Shown here: positions 1 through 5,658 of the stretch, in pieces | How the letters are laid out: each line of letters opens with the position of its first letter | How positions within the stretch are numbered: position 1 is the first letter of the stretch | The notes under the pieces: generated by a model | What the model saw: the letters and a program-made list of their open reading frames with translations, nothing else | The model's database searches: none | Told to the model about the DNA's origin: nothing | NCBI GenBank assembly: GCA_902783765.1 | Contig: CACZSB010000174.1 | Span: forward strand, 1-6,521 | Direction of reading: 5' to 3' | DNA length: 6,521 nucleotides | From: an uncultured Lachnospiraceae bacterium | GTDB taxonomy: Bacteria; Bacillota; Clostridia; Lachnospirales; Lachnospiraceae | Made by a program: the position numbers and the translations under genes

Positions 1-54
1 CAGCTGGTGGCGGTGCTGCAGGAGTATTTCAGCGCCAAAAATCCTCAGGAATAA
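1..54 (+). CDS. 3' end of an unidentified protein gene (partial)
   Basis: An open frame enters from the left edge and runs 17 codons to a TAA stop at 52-54. The visible C-terminus is QLVAVLQEYFSAKNPQE, which looks like the end of an amphipathic helix followed by a polar tail. Too little is present to name the family. Support for a real gene is the frame itself, the protein-like composition, and the intrinsic terminator 23 bases after the stop. It converges on the dnaB operon. Only the left-hand neighbouring sequence could identify it. Confidence 0.5.
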   Translation, partial: QLVAVLQEYFSAKNPQE

Positions 55-76
55 ATATTCCCCCGCACCATTCCAT

Positions 77-117
77 AAAAGCACCCCGGAGGCTCTGAAC
101 CCCCGGGGCGTTTTTTT
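77..117. terminator. Bidirectional intrinsic terminator between converging genes
   Basis: The left arm GCACCCCGG (81-89) pairs with CCGGGGCG (103-110), with one A-C mismatch and a 13-base loop. The stem is extended by AAAA (77-80) against the T-run. On the plus strand it is followed by seven Ts (111-117), so it should stop the left-hand plus-strand gene. On the minus strand it is followed by a shorter TTTT, so it probably also ends the tmcAL-gdpP-rplI-dnaB transcript, whose last stop codon lies at 120-122. The plus-strand terminator should be the stronger of the two. Confidence 0.85.
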
Positions 118-119
118 CG

Positions 120-1463
120 TCAGCTTTTGGAAAGGTTTCCGAAACGGGTATAATGGGGCAGCCACACCAGTTCCACCTTATCCGTGGGGCCGTTTCGCTG
201 CTTAGCCACAATCAATTCCGTGATTCCCTTGGACTTACTCTCCTCTTTGTTGTAATACTCGTCCCGGTAAATAAACATCACCACGTCCGCATCCTGCTCA
301 ATGGAACCGGATTCCCGCAGGTCCGAAAGCATGGGGCGGTGATCCGAACGGGTATCCGGCGCCCGGGATAGCTGGGACAGGGCGATGAGGGGCACATCCA
401 TTTCCCGGGCCAGGGCCTTCAGCCCCCGAGAAATTTCCGTAATCTCCTGCTGCCGGTTCTCACTGCGGCGGCCGGAAGCGCTCATAAGCTGCAAATAGTC
501 CACCACAATCAGCTTTAAATCGTTTTCCAGCTTGATCTTCCGGCATTTGCTGCGCATTTCCGCCACGGAGATACCGGGAGTATCATCAATAATCAATTTG
601 GAGCGGCTAATAAGCTCCGCACTCTCCAGCAGCTTGTCCCAATCCTGGTCCGACAGTTCCCCGGAACGAATCCGCTGGGCATCCACCTGGGCCTCCTGGG
701 CAAAGAGACGGTTCATAATCATTTCCTTGCTCATTTCCAGGGAGAAAAAGGCGGCGCATTGGCCCTGCTTGAAGACCACATTTTGGAGGATATTCAGCAC
801 CAGGGCCGTTTTGCCCATGGAGGGCCGGGCGGCAATGAGAATCAGTTCCGAAGGGTGCAGACCCGTCAGCATCTCATCCAGGTCTTTAAAACCCGTGGGC
901 AGGCCCGTTATGGGATTCTTGCTCTGGGCGGCCTGATAAATCTTGTCTATGGCGCTGAGGGTGATTTCCTGGATGGGGGTGAAATCCAAGGCCTTTTTCC
1001 GGCTGAGGACTTCGAAAAACTTCTTTTCCGCTTCCTCCAGAATCACATCCACCCGGTCCTTGCCACCGTAACAGCTCCCCGCCACCTCTTCGTTGACGTG
1101 AATCATCCGCCTCAATAACGCCTTATCCGATACGATTTCCGCGTAATATTTTGCATTGGCGGAAAGGGGCACCGCCGCCACCAGATCTCCGATGTATTCC
1201 AGATTGCTCACCTCCGGCGGCACATTTTTAGCCACCAGACGGTTCTGCAGGGTCAGGGGATCCACCGGGATTCCTTCCCCGTATAATTCCAAAATGGTAT
1301 CAAAAATAACGCCGTATTGGCGGTTATAGAAATCATCCCCTCTCAGGATGGATTCCAGACCGGGAATGATCTCATTATCCAGGATCATGGAGCCGATTAC
1401 CGTCTGCTCCGCCTCAATATTCTGGGGCTGGATCCTTTTGATTTGGTTTTCCCGTTCGTCCAT
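120..1463 (-). CDS. dnaB: Replicative DNA helicase DnaB (DnaC in Bacillus)
   Basis: This is the hexameric ATP-driven 5'-3' helicase that unwinds the chromosome at the replication fork and interacts with DnaG primase; it acts in the cytoplasm. The 447-residue length is normal for the family and there is no intein. The N-terminal domain (about 10-110) opens with the typical PQNIEAEQTVIGSM. A linker leads into the RecA-like domain: Walker A ARPSMGKT (212-219), Walker B LIVVDYLQLM (318-327, Asp322), then ALSQLSR (361-367), DLRESGSIEQDAD (381-393) and KQRNGPT (421-427), where the inter-subunit arginine lies. All key residues are intact. The ATG start lies two bases after the rplI stop. A modest GGAAG ribosome site sits inside the rplI 3' end, so translation is probably coupled to rplI. 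It is the last gene of the operon. Confidence 0.98.
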   Translation of the reverse strand: MDERENQIKRIQPQNIEAEQTVIGSMILDNEIIPGLESILRGDDFYNRQYGVIFDTILELYGEGIPVDPLTLQNRLVAKNVPPEVSNLEYIGDLVAAVPLSANAKYYAEIVSDKALLRRMIHVNEEVAGSCYGGKDRVDVILEEAEKKFFEVLSRKKALDFTPIQEITLSAIDKIYQAAQSKNPITGLPTGFKDLDEMLTGLHPSELILIAARPSMGKTALVLNILQNVVFKQGQCAAFFSLEMSKEMIMNRLFAQEAQVDAQRIRSGELSDQDWDKLLESAELISRSKLIIDDTPGISVAEMRSKCRKIKLENDLKLIVVDYLQLMSASGRRSENRQQEITEISRGLKALAREMDVPLIALSQLSRAPDTRSDHRPMLSDLRESGSIEQDADVVMFIYRDEYYNKEESKSKGITELIVAKQRNGPTDKVELVWLPHYTRFGNLSKS

Positions 1464-1465
1464 TT

Positions 1466-1912
1466 TTATGCTTCTTCCACCAGTACCCGGATTTTCGCAT
1501 TGACTTCCCGATGCAGCTTCAGCTCCACCTCGTGATTGCCCACGGTTTTAATGGCCTCCTCCAGAAGGATTTTCTTTTTATCCACCTCAAAACCGCTCTG
1601 GGCCTTTAAAGCTTCGGCAATTTCCTTAGAGGATACCGCTCCGAAAAGCTTGCCGCCAGCCCCCATTTTAACAGGGATTCTAAGCTGAACCTGCTCCAGC
1701 TGGGCCGCCTGGGCCCGGGCCTGTTCCAATTGCTCCTCCGCCAAACGCTGGGCGGCAGCCAGCTGCTGTTTTAAAACATTTAAATTAGCCTTGGTGGCCT
1801 CCACCGCCAGCTTTTTGGGAAAAAGAAAGTTCCGGGCATAGCCGTCGTTCACCGTTACGATCTGATCCTTTTTTCCCAGAGATTTCACATCTGCCAAAAG
1901 CACCACTTCCAT
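1466..1912 (-). CDS. rplI: Large-subunit ribosomal protein bL9
   Basis: L9 binds 23S rRNA near the base of the L1 stalk and helps maintain the reading frame. The 148-residue product has the family layout: an N-terminal RNA-binding domain with signature GYARNFLFPKKLA (24-36), a long central helix rich in Ala, Gln and Glu (about 41-75), and a C-terminal domain with GKLFGAVSSKEIAEAL (87-102). The start chosen is ATG at 1910-1912, giving MEVVLLADVK as in other L9 proteins. A GTG four codons upstream (1922-1924) is unlikely because it directly abuts the AAAGGAGG site (1924-1931), leaving no spacer. That ribosome site lies inside the last gdpP codons, and only one base separates the gdpP stop from this ATG. 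Odd point: the usual Gly-Asp after the Lys-Lys near residue 16 is Asp-Gln here. Confidence 0.97.
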   Translation of the reverse strand: MEVVLLADVKSLGKKDQIVTVNDGYARNFLFPKKLAVEATKANLNVLKQQLAAAQRLAEEQLEQARAQAAQLEQVQLRIPVKMGAGGKLFGAVSSKEIAEALKAQSGFEVDKKKILLEEAIKTVGNHEVELKLHREVNAKIRVLVEEA

Positions 1913-1913
1913 T

Positions 1914-3923
1914 TTACAGGGCACCCTCCTTTTTCATTTCCAAAATGGCGGTCCGGACCCGGTCCATGGCCTGACTCACCGTTACATCCTTCATCTGCGT
2001 CCCGGCAGCCCCCAAATGGCCGCCGCCCCCCAGTCGCTCCATGATCAGCTGAACATTTACCTCATCAATGGCCCGGGCACTCACATAAATCATATCCTCC
2101 AGGGGGGTGAACACAAAGCTGGCCCTCACCGTGGATACATTGAGCAGATCATTGGCCACCTGGGAGCCCACAATGGTGGGACTGTCCAGCCCCTCTGCGG
2201 GACACACCCCGTAGGCAAAACCGTTTTCGTCCACCTGCACGGAGCTCATGCATTCCGCCTTTGCCCGGTACTCCCGGTAATCCTCCCGGAGCATTTTTTT
2301 CACCTGCACCAGATCCGCACCGCTGCGCCTTAAAAAGGCCGCCGCCTCAAAGGTCCGGGAGCTGGTACGGTCCGTAAAGCTGTTGGTATCAATCACAATC
2401 CCGCTGTACATGGCCTCTGCCTCCAGGGGCCGGGGGGTGATGCCGTCCTCAAAATACTGGAGGATCTCCGTGATCATTTCGCTGGCGGAGGAGGCATAGG
2501 GTTCCACATAGCTCAGCAGGGCGGAAATAGCGCCGTCTCCCTGACGGTGATGGTCAAAAACCACCACCTGATCCGTTTTTTCCAGCAAAGCAGGGCATTC
2601 CACCATGGAGCGCTGGTTGGTATCCACCACCACCACCAGGGCCCCTTCCTGGATCCGGGCCAGGGCCTCTTCTCCGGAAAGGAACATGTCCCGGGGATAT
2701 TCCGCCGAGGCCTGGAAGCGCTCCCAGAAGGGCCGCACCGTATAGGAAACACTGTCCAGCACGATATGGGCCTGACGGGACAGGGAGACCGCCGCCCGGT
2801 AAATACCCACCGCCGCCCCGAAGGAGTCGTTGTCCCCCCGGGTATGGCCCATGATGAATACCGGGTTGTGGAGCGCCATCAATTCCCTCAGGGCCTGGGC
2901 TTTCACCCGGGCCCGAACCCGGGTCTTGGTCGCCTCGCCCTGGGCTTTTCCGCCGAAATATTCCAGGGCTTCGGGGCCCTTGACCACTGCCTGATCGCCC
3001 CCTCGTCCCAGGGCCAAATCCATGGCCGCCTGGGCCAGGGCCAGATTATTGTGATAGGATTCTCCGTCTTCACCAAAGGCGATACTGACAGTGACGCTCA
3101 TATTGCCGTCGGTTTTGATTTCCTTTACCTGCTCCAGCAGATGAAAACGGTCGTTCTTGCAGCGGGCCAGTCCCTCATGATTCATGAACAGGGAGAAACG
3201 ATCCCGTTCCGTTTTGCAAACGATGCCGCCCCGCTCCCGGAAATACTGCTGAATCTGCTGTTCAATCAGCGCACCCAGCAGGCTGTGGCGGCCGGAATCC
3301 GTCTGCTTCAGCAATTCCTCGTAATTATCCACATACAGGAGACCTGCCACCCCCCGTTCCCGTTCCAGGGTTTCCCGGGTCCGGATATGCTCGGTCTCGT
3401 CGCTGAGAAGCAGGGCTGTCAAGCCTCCCTTCCCCGGAGCCTGACGCTGGCGCAGCTCGAAAACCCTTTCCCCAAGCTTCACATAGCGAGGCTCCGACTC
3501 CTTTTTTCCATAGCCCGTTTCCGGGTAAAGACTAATCTGGGGAAAGATTTCCTGGAGAAGCGGGGTACGCTTCTGGGCCTCGCTGCCGTATTCTTCCAGC
3601 ATTTCCTCAAAGGCGCCGTTTTTCCACAGGAGCTTGCCCGCCCGGTTCACCACCGCATAGGGCAGATCAAGACCGGAGATCCGGGCCGCCAGCTCTTCAT
3701 CCATTTCCAGGCCCAGGGCCACCATAGATTGCTGGAGCTTACCCCGAATCAGAAAATGCCAGGTGAGAACCATTGCCAGAAGTCCCAGGGCCAGCACAGC
3801 CACCGGGATCCAGCACCAAATTCGATAGTTAAAAAACAGAAAAACAAAGGCCCCCCCGCACAAAAGTGCGAAGATCAGCAGGATCCAGGGCCATTTTGTC
3901 ATTGATTCCGTCAGCTTCCGCAT
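1914..3923 (-). CDS. gdpP: Cyclic-di-AMP phosphodiesterase GdpP (DHH/DHHA1 family)
   Basis: GdpP hydrolyses c-di-AMP to pApA at the membrane and so affects potassium, osmotic and cell-wall homeostasis. Numbering from ATG 3921-3923 gives 669 residues, close to Bacillus GdpP (about 659). Two transmembrane helices (about 11-31 and 37-59) lead to a PAS-like domain (about 85-175) and a degenerate GGDEF domain (about 190-315, ending near GRGGDQAVVK). The DHH catalytic domain has MGHTRGDNDSFG (His360, Asp364, Asp366), VVVVDTNQ (Asp434), FDHH (456-459) and VIDTNSFTD (Asp512). DHHA1 has GGGGHLGAAG (632-641). All metal ligands are present, so it should be active. The start is supported by GGGGAGG just upstream (3927-3933), although the spacer is only three bases. 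An in-frame TTG at 3992 would add 23 hydrophilic residues and lacks a good ribosome site. Confidence 0.95.
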   Translation of the reverse strand: MRKLTESMTKWPWILLIFALLCGGAFVFLFFNYRIWCWIPVAVLALGLLAMVLTWHFLIRGKLQQSMVALGLEMDEELAARISGLDLPYAVVNRAGKLLWKNGAFEEMLEEYGSEAQKRTPLLQEIFPQISLYPETGYGKKESEPRYVKLGERVFELRQRQAPGKGGLTALLLSDETEHIRTRETLERERGVAGLLYVDNYEELLKQTDSGRHSLLGALIEQQIQQYFRERGGIVCKTERDRFSLFMNHEGLARCKNDRFHLLEQVKEIKTDGNMSVTVSIAFGEDGESYHNNLALAQAAMDLALGRGGDQAVVKGPEALEYFGGKAQGEATKTRVRARVKAQALRELMALHNPVFIMGHTRGDNDSFGAAVGIYRAAVSLSRQAHIVLDSVSYTVRPFWERFQASAEYPRDMFLSGEEALARIQEGALVVVVDTNQRSMVECPALLEKTDQVVVFDHHRQGDGAISALLSYVEPYASSASEMITEILQYFEDGITPRPLEAEAMYSGIVIDTNSFTDRTSSRTFEAAAFLRRSGADLVQVKKMLREDYREYRAKAECMSSVQVDENGFAYGVCPAEGLDSPTIVGSQVANDLLNVSTVRASFVFTPLEDMIYVSARAIDEVNVQLIMERLGGGGHLGAAGTQMKDVTVSQAMDRVRTAILEMKKEGAL

Positions 3924-3926
3924 ATT

Positions 3927-3933
3927 CCTCCCC
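3927..3933 (-). promoter_or_regulatory. Ribosome binding site that decides the gdpP start
   Basis: The minus strand reads AAAGGGGAGG, then AAT, then the ATG at 3921-3923. The match to the 16S tail is strong but the spacing is short. The next in-frame ATG (3900-3902) is 24 bases from this site with only a weak site of its own, and the upstream ATG (3945-3947) and TTG (3990-3992) have none. The first coding option after this site is therefore preferred, with modest uncertainty. Confidence 0.7.
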
Positions 3934-3968
3934 TTTGCCGGATGCATTGACTTAAGGCAAGATATTTT

Positions 3969-4018
3969 ACCACAAAGCCCCGCTTTTATCAACTATACCA
4001 GCCGGGGGCTTTGGTGGT
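3969..4018 (-). other. Stem-loop over the tmcAL stop codon, upstream of gdpP
   Basis: ACCAC AAAGCCCC (3969-3981) pairs with GGGGCTTT G GTGGT (4005-4018), giving 13 base pairs with a single bulged G. One or two further G-C pairs are possible inside, closing a loop of about 17-22 bases. The loop contains the tmcAL TAG stop (3993-3995). Neither strand has a T-run immediately after the stem, so it does not look like a standard intrinsic terminator. It could be an RNA-processing or mRNA-stabilising element, or a weak attenuator between tmcAL and the rest of the operon. The structure is read directly from the sequence; the role is inference. Confidence 0.6.
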
Positions 4019-5168
4019 ATTCATCGGGGAGCCGCAGGCCGCTTTTAAAATAAACCAGCTGGGCATACAAATGATGGGCCAGGGCATAGGGAGTAAGAAG
4101 CGCCGGATCCGCATCCGCCGCCTTGGTGATCAGGGGCAGAGAGGCCTGCTTTTTCAATTCTCCCGGCAGAAAAGAGGCAGTTTTCAGCCCCAGGATTTTC
4201 AGGGAACGGGGCGGCGCCTGCTGATCTTCCCGGCTGATGCCCAAAAGCAGGTGCAGCAAGTATCGACGGACCCGGGCCCGGGTCAGAGAGCGGGTGGAAA
4301 CAGCCTCCGCCAGTCCGGGAAAATCCTGCAAATAGGGGCTTTGCTCCCGGAGACGGTTCACCAGATCCCGGCTGTGATCCGCCCCTGCCTGAAAGGCCGC
4401 CTCGCCGGCCTTTTCCGCCTCCAGAAGCCGGGCGGCAATCAGGGGGGAAAGATCCTCCGGAAAAATGGCATATTCCAACTGTTTTATGCTTTCCGGGGGC
4501 AGGTAATCCGCCAGCTCCCCGGGGGAGGCGCCTGCCTGAAGCGCCCGGCGAAGGGCCAGCCCTGAAGGGGCCTGGGCGGTACTCAGCACCGCCTCATTAT
4601 GATCCGCCCCATGCCGGGGCAGTGCCAGCGGCTCTAAGGGTGCATCCAGCCACCGAATAGCCTTGATATATTCCACCGCCAGCATATTATTCGGCCGGGC
4701 CAGCAGATCCGCCGCCCCGGGAAATATCCTGTCCGCTGCCGCCGCCAGGGCGCCGGGATAGGAATACCCCGCCTTCATAAGCTCCGGAAGACAGGGATCC
4801 TGCTGGGCGCTTTCCAGGGCCTGGGCCAGATCCGAAAGCTTTTCCAAATCCGGGTCTTCGGCTCCAAAAGCCAGCACCTGGGCGCAGCCCGCCGCTTGGA
4901 TCATCCCCACAGCTCCCCGGGCAAAGCCCTCTGCACTGGCTGTGGCATAGGCGGGCGGCAGCTCCAGCACCAGATCCGCCCCGCCTGCCAGGGCCATTTG
5001 AGCCCGGCGATACTTATCCACCAGGGCCGGTTCTCCCCGCTGAAGAAAATCTCCGCCCATGACCACCAGCCGTCCGGCACCGGGCAGCAGCCCTTCGATC
5101 CGTTCCAGCTGGGCCTGGTGCCCCCTGTGGAAGGGGTTATATTCGGCTATGACCGCAACATTTTTCAT
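3993..5168 (-). CDS. tmcAL: tRNA(Met) cytidine acetate ligase TmcAL (YlbM family)
   Basis: TmcAL makes N4-acetylcytidine at the wobble position of elongator tRNA-Met from ATP and acetate through an acetyl-adenylate; it is cytoplasmic. The 391-residue protein begins AVIAEYNPFHRGHQ (5-18) with the HxGH nucleotidyltransferase signature (His14, His17). It continues with MGGDFLQRGEPALVDKYRRA (37-56), LELPPAYATASAEGFARGAV (68-87), FGAED (101-105), RPNNMLAVEYIKAI (158-171) and a late STRSLTRARVRRYLLHLLLG (291-310), all typical of the family. It is slightly shorter than Bacillus YlbM (about 415). The ATG start fits the conserved N-terminus, although its ribosome site (GGGA/GAGAG) is weak. It is the first gene of the operon, 22 bases or so from the predicted transcription start. 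Its placement ahead of gdpP rather than YybS is notable. Confidence 0.93.
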   Translation of the reverse strand: MKNVAVIAEYNPFHRGHQAQLERIEGLLPGAGRLVVMGGDFLQRGEPALVDKYRRAQMALAGGADLVLELPPAYATASAEGFARGAVGMIQAAGCAQVLAFGAEDPDLEKLSDLAQALESAQQDPCLPELMKAGYSYPGALAAAADRIFPGAADLLARPNNMLAVEYIKAIRWLDAPLEPLALPRHGADHNEAVLSTAQAPSGLALRRALQAGASPGELADYLPPESIKQLEYAIFPEDLSPLIAARLLEAEKAGEAAFQAGADHSRDLVNRLREQSPYLQDFPGLAEAVSTRSLTRARVRRYLLHLLLGISREDQQAPPRSLKILGLKTASFLPGELKKQASLPLITKAADADPALLTPYALAHHLYAQLVYFKSGLRLPDEYHQSPRLV

Positions 5169-5196
5169 CTCTCATTCCCGCCAATAAGCTTCGGAT

Positions 5197-5225
5197 ATCA
5201 TACCACTTTTCTTTCCTTTCGTCAA
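5197..5225 (-). promoter_or_regulatory. SigA-type promoter of the tmcAL-gdpP-rplI-dnaB operon
   Basis: On the minus strand, TTGACG (5220-5225) and TATGAT (5197-5202) are separated by exactly 17 bases; each hexamer matches the consensus in five of six positions. Transcription should start near 5190, giving a leader of about 22 bases before the tmcAL ATG. The purine-rich spacer is typical of Bacillota promoters. I see no operator or riboswitch in such a short leader. Confidence 0.85.
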
Positions 5226-5272
5226 AAAGGGGGCACACCTTCGATGATAAAGTTTCCCATCAAAAAACTTCT

Positions 5273-5301
5273 TTGACTCTGCTTTCCCAAGATGGTAGGA
5301 T
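5273..5301 (+). promoter_or_regulatory. SigA-type promoter of the cold-shock gene
   Basis: TTGACT (5273-5278) and TAGGAT (5296-5301) are separated by 17 bases. The -35 matches consensus in five of six positions and the -10 in four. Transcription should start near 5308, leaving a leader of about 37 bases. It is divergent from the operon promoter; the two -35 boxes are about 47 bases apart, with no gene between them. Confidence 0.75.
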
Positions 5302-5306
5302 GGTTC

Positions 5307-5332
5307 TGTGTCTTTTTTAGAAGTTTGACACA
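5307..5332 (+). repeat. Inverted repeat in the cold-shock gene leader
   Basis: TGTGTC (5307-5312) and GACACA (5327-5332) form a six-base-pair dyad around a T/A-rich 14-base loop. It sits at the predicted 5' end of the transcript and ends two bases before the ribosome site GGAGG (5335-5339). It could be a 5' stabilising or temperature-sensitive hairpin, or a DNA operator. A dyad this short can occur by chance. Confidence 0.4.
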
Positions 5333-5344
5333 CTGGAGGTTAAA

Positions 5345-5542
5345 ATGAAAGGTACAGTCAAGTGGTTTAACAATCAGAAGGGCTACGGCTTCCTGACCGA
5401 TGAAGAGGGACGGGATGTATTCGTACATTATTCCGGCTTACAGATGGATGGTTTCAAATCCATTGAGGAGGGTGCCGCCGTGGAATTTGAAGTTATCGAC
5501 GGCGAAAAGGGCCCCCAGGCCATCAATGTGGTAAAGCTGTAA
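5345..5542 (+). CDS. csp: Cold-shock domain protein (CspA/CspB family)
   Basis: This is a single OB-fold cold-shock domain that binds single-stranded RNA and DNA and acts as an RNA chaperone in the cytoplasm. The 65-residue length is normal. It begins MKGTVKWFNNQKGYGFLT with RNP1 KGYGFL (12-17), followed by RNP2 VFVHY (25-29) and the usual tail GPQAINVVKL. Surface aromatics Trp7, Phe8, Tyr14, Phe16, Phe26 and His28 are all kept; RNP2 ends in Tyr where Phe is common in Bacillus CspB. The ATG is preceded by GGAGG with a five-base spacer, an excellent ribosome site. It has its own promoter and terminator, so it is probably a single-gene unit. The usual long CspA-type leader is absent, so control by a long thermosensor seems unlikely. 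Confidence 0.97.
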   Translation: MKGTVKWFNNQKGYGFLTDEEGRDVFVHYSGLQMDGFKSIEEGAAVEFEVIDGEKGPQAINVVKL

Positions 5543-5562
5543 CAGATAATGACCGTTTGAGC

Positions 5563-5602
5563 ACGGGAGCGCAGGCAATATTCCTGCGCTCTTGTTATTT
5601 TT
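5563..5602 (+). terminator. Intrinsic terminator of the cold-shock gene
   Basis: A perfect nine-base-pair stem, GAGCGCAGG (5567-5575) with CCTGCGCTC (5583-5591), closes a seven-base loop. G-U and Watson-Crick pairs can extend it by four (5563-5566 with 5592-5595). It is followed by the T-rich TTGTTATTTTT. It lies 20 bases after the csp stop codon. Confidence 0.92.
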
Positions 5603-5620
5603 CCCTTCATGGGCTATAGT
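5592..5620 (+). promoter_or_regulatory. Probable promoter of the HAD phosphatase gene
   Basis: TTGTTA (5592-5597) and TATAGT (5615-5620) are separated by 17 bases. The -10 matches consensus in five of six positions and the -35 in four. The -35 box lies in the T-rich tail of the csp terminator, so the two signals share bases. The predicted start near 5627 gives a leader of about 32 bases before the ATG at 5659. Confidence 0.55.
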
Positions 5621-5658
5621 CATTCCGAAGAATATTTACGTTTTTGAGGTCAAATCCT

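Noticed and set aside
1913..1924. GTG start four codons upstream for L9
   Set aside because: The GTG directly abuts the ribosome site with no spacer, and L9 proteins begin at the later ATG (MEVVLL-type).
2547..3905. A 452-codon open frame on the plus strand, antisense to gdpP
   Set aside because: It is rich in His, Gln, Gly and Pro with no recognisable domain, lies wholly opposite an intact gdpP, and has no good ribosome site. It is a by-product of GC-rich third positions in gdpP.
3924..3992. N-terminal extension of GdpP from a TTG start
   Set aside because: The extra 23 residues are not hydrophobic or conserved in the family, the TTG lacks a ribosome site, and a strong GGGGAGG precedes the ATG at 3921-3923.
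4011..4565. Plus-strand open frame opposite tmcAL
   Set aside because: It has low-complexity Gln/Gly/Arg-rich composition, no ribosome site, and sits opposite a clear TmcAL.
5325..5330. A perfect TTGACA before the cold-shock gene, as an alternative -35
   Set aside because: The matching -10 would fall inside the coding region at about 5348 and the bases there (AAAGGT) do not fit. It is part of the leader dyad instead.
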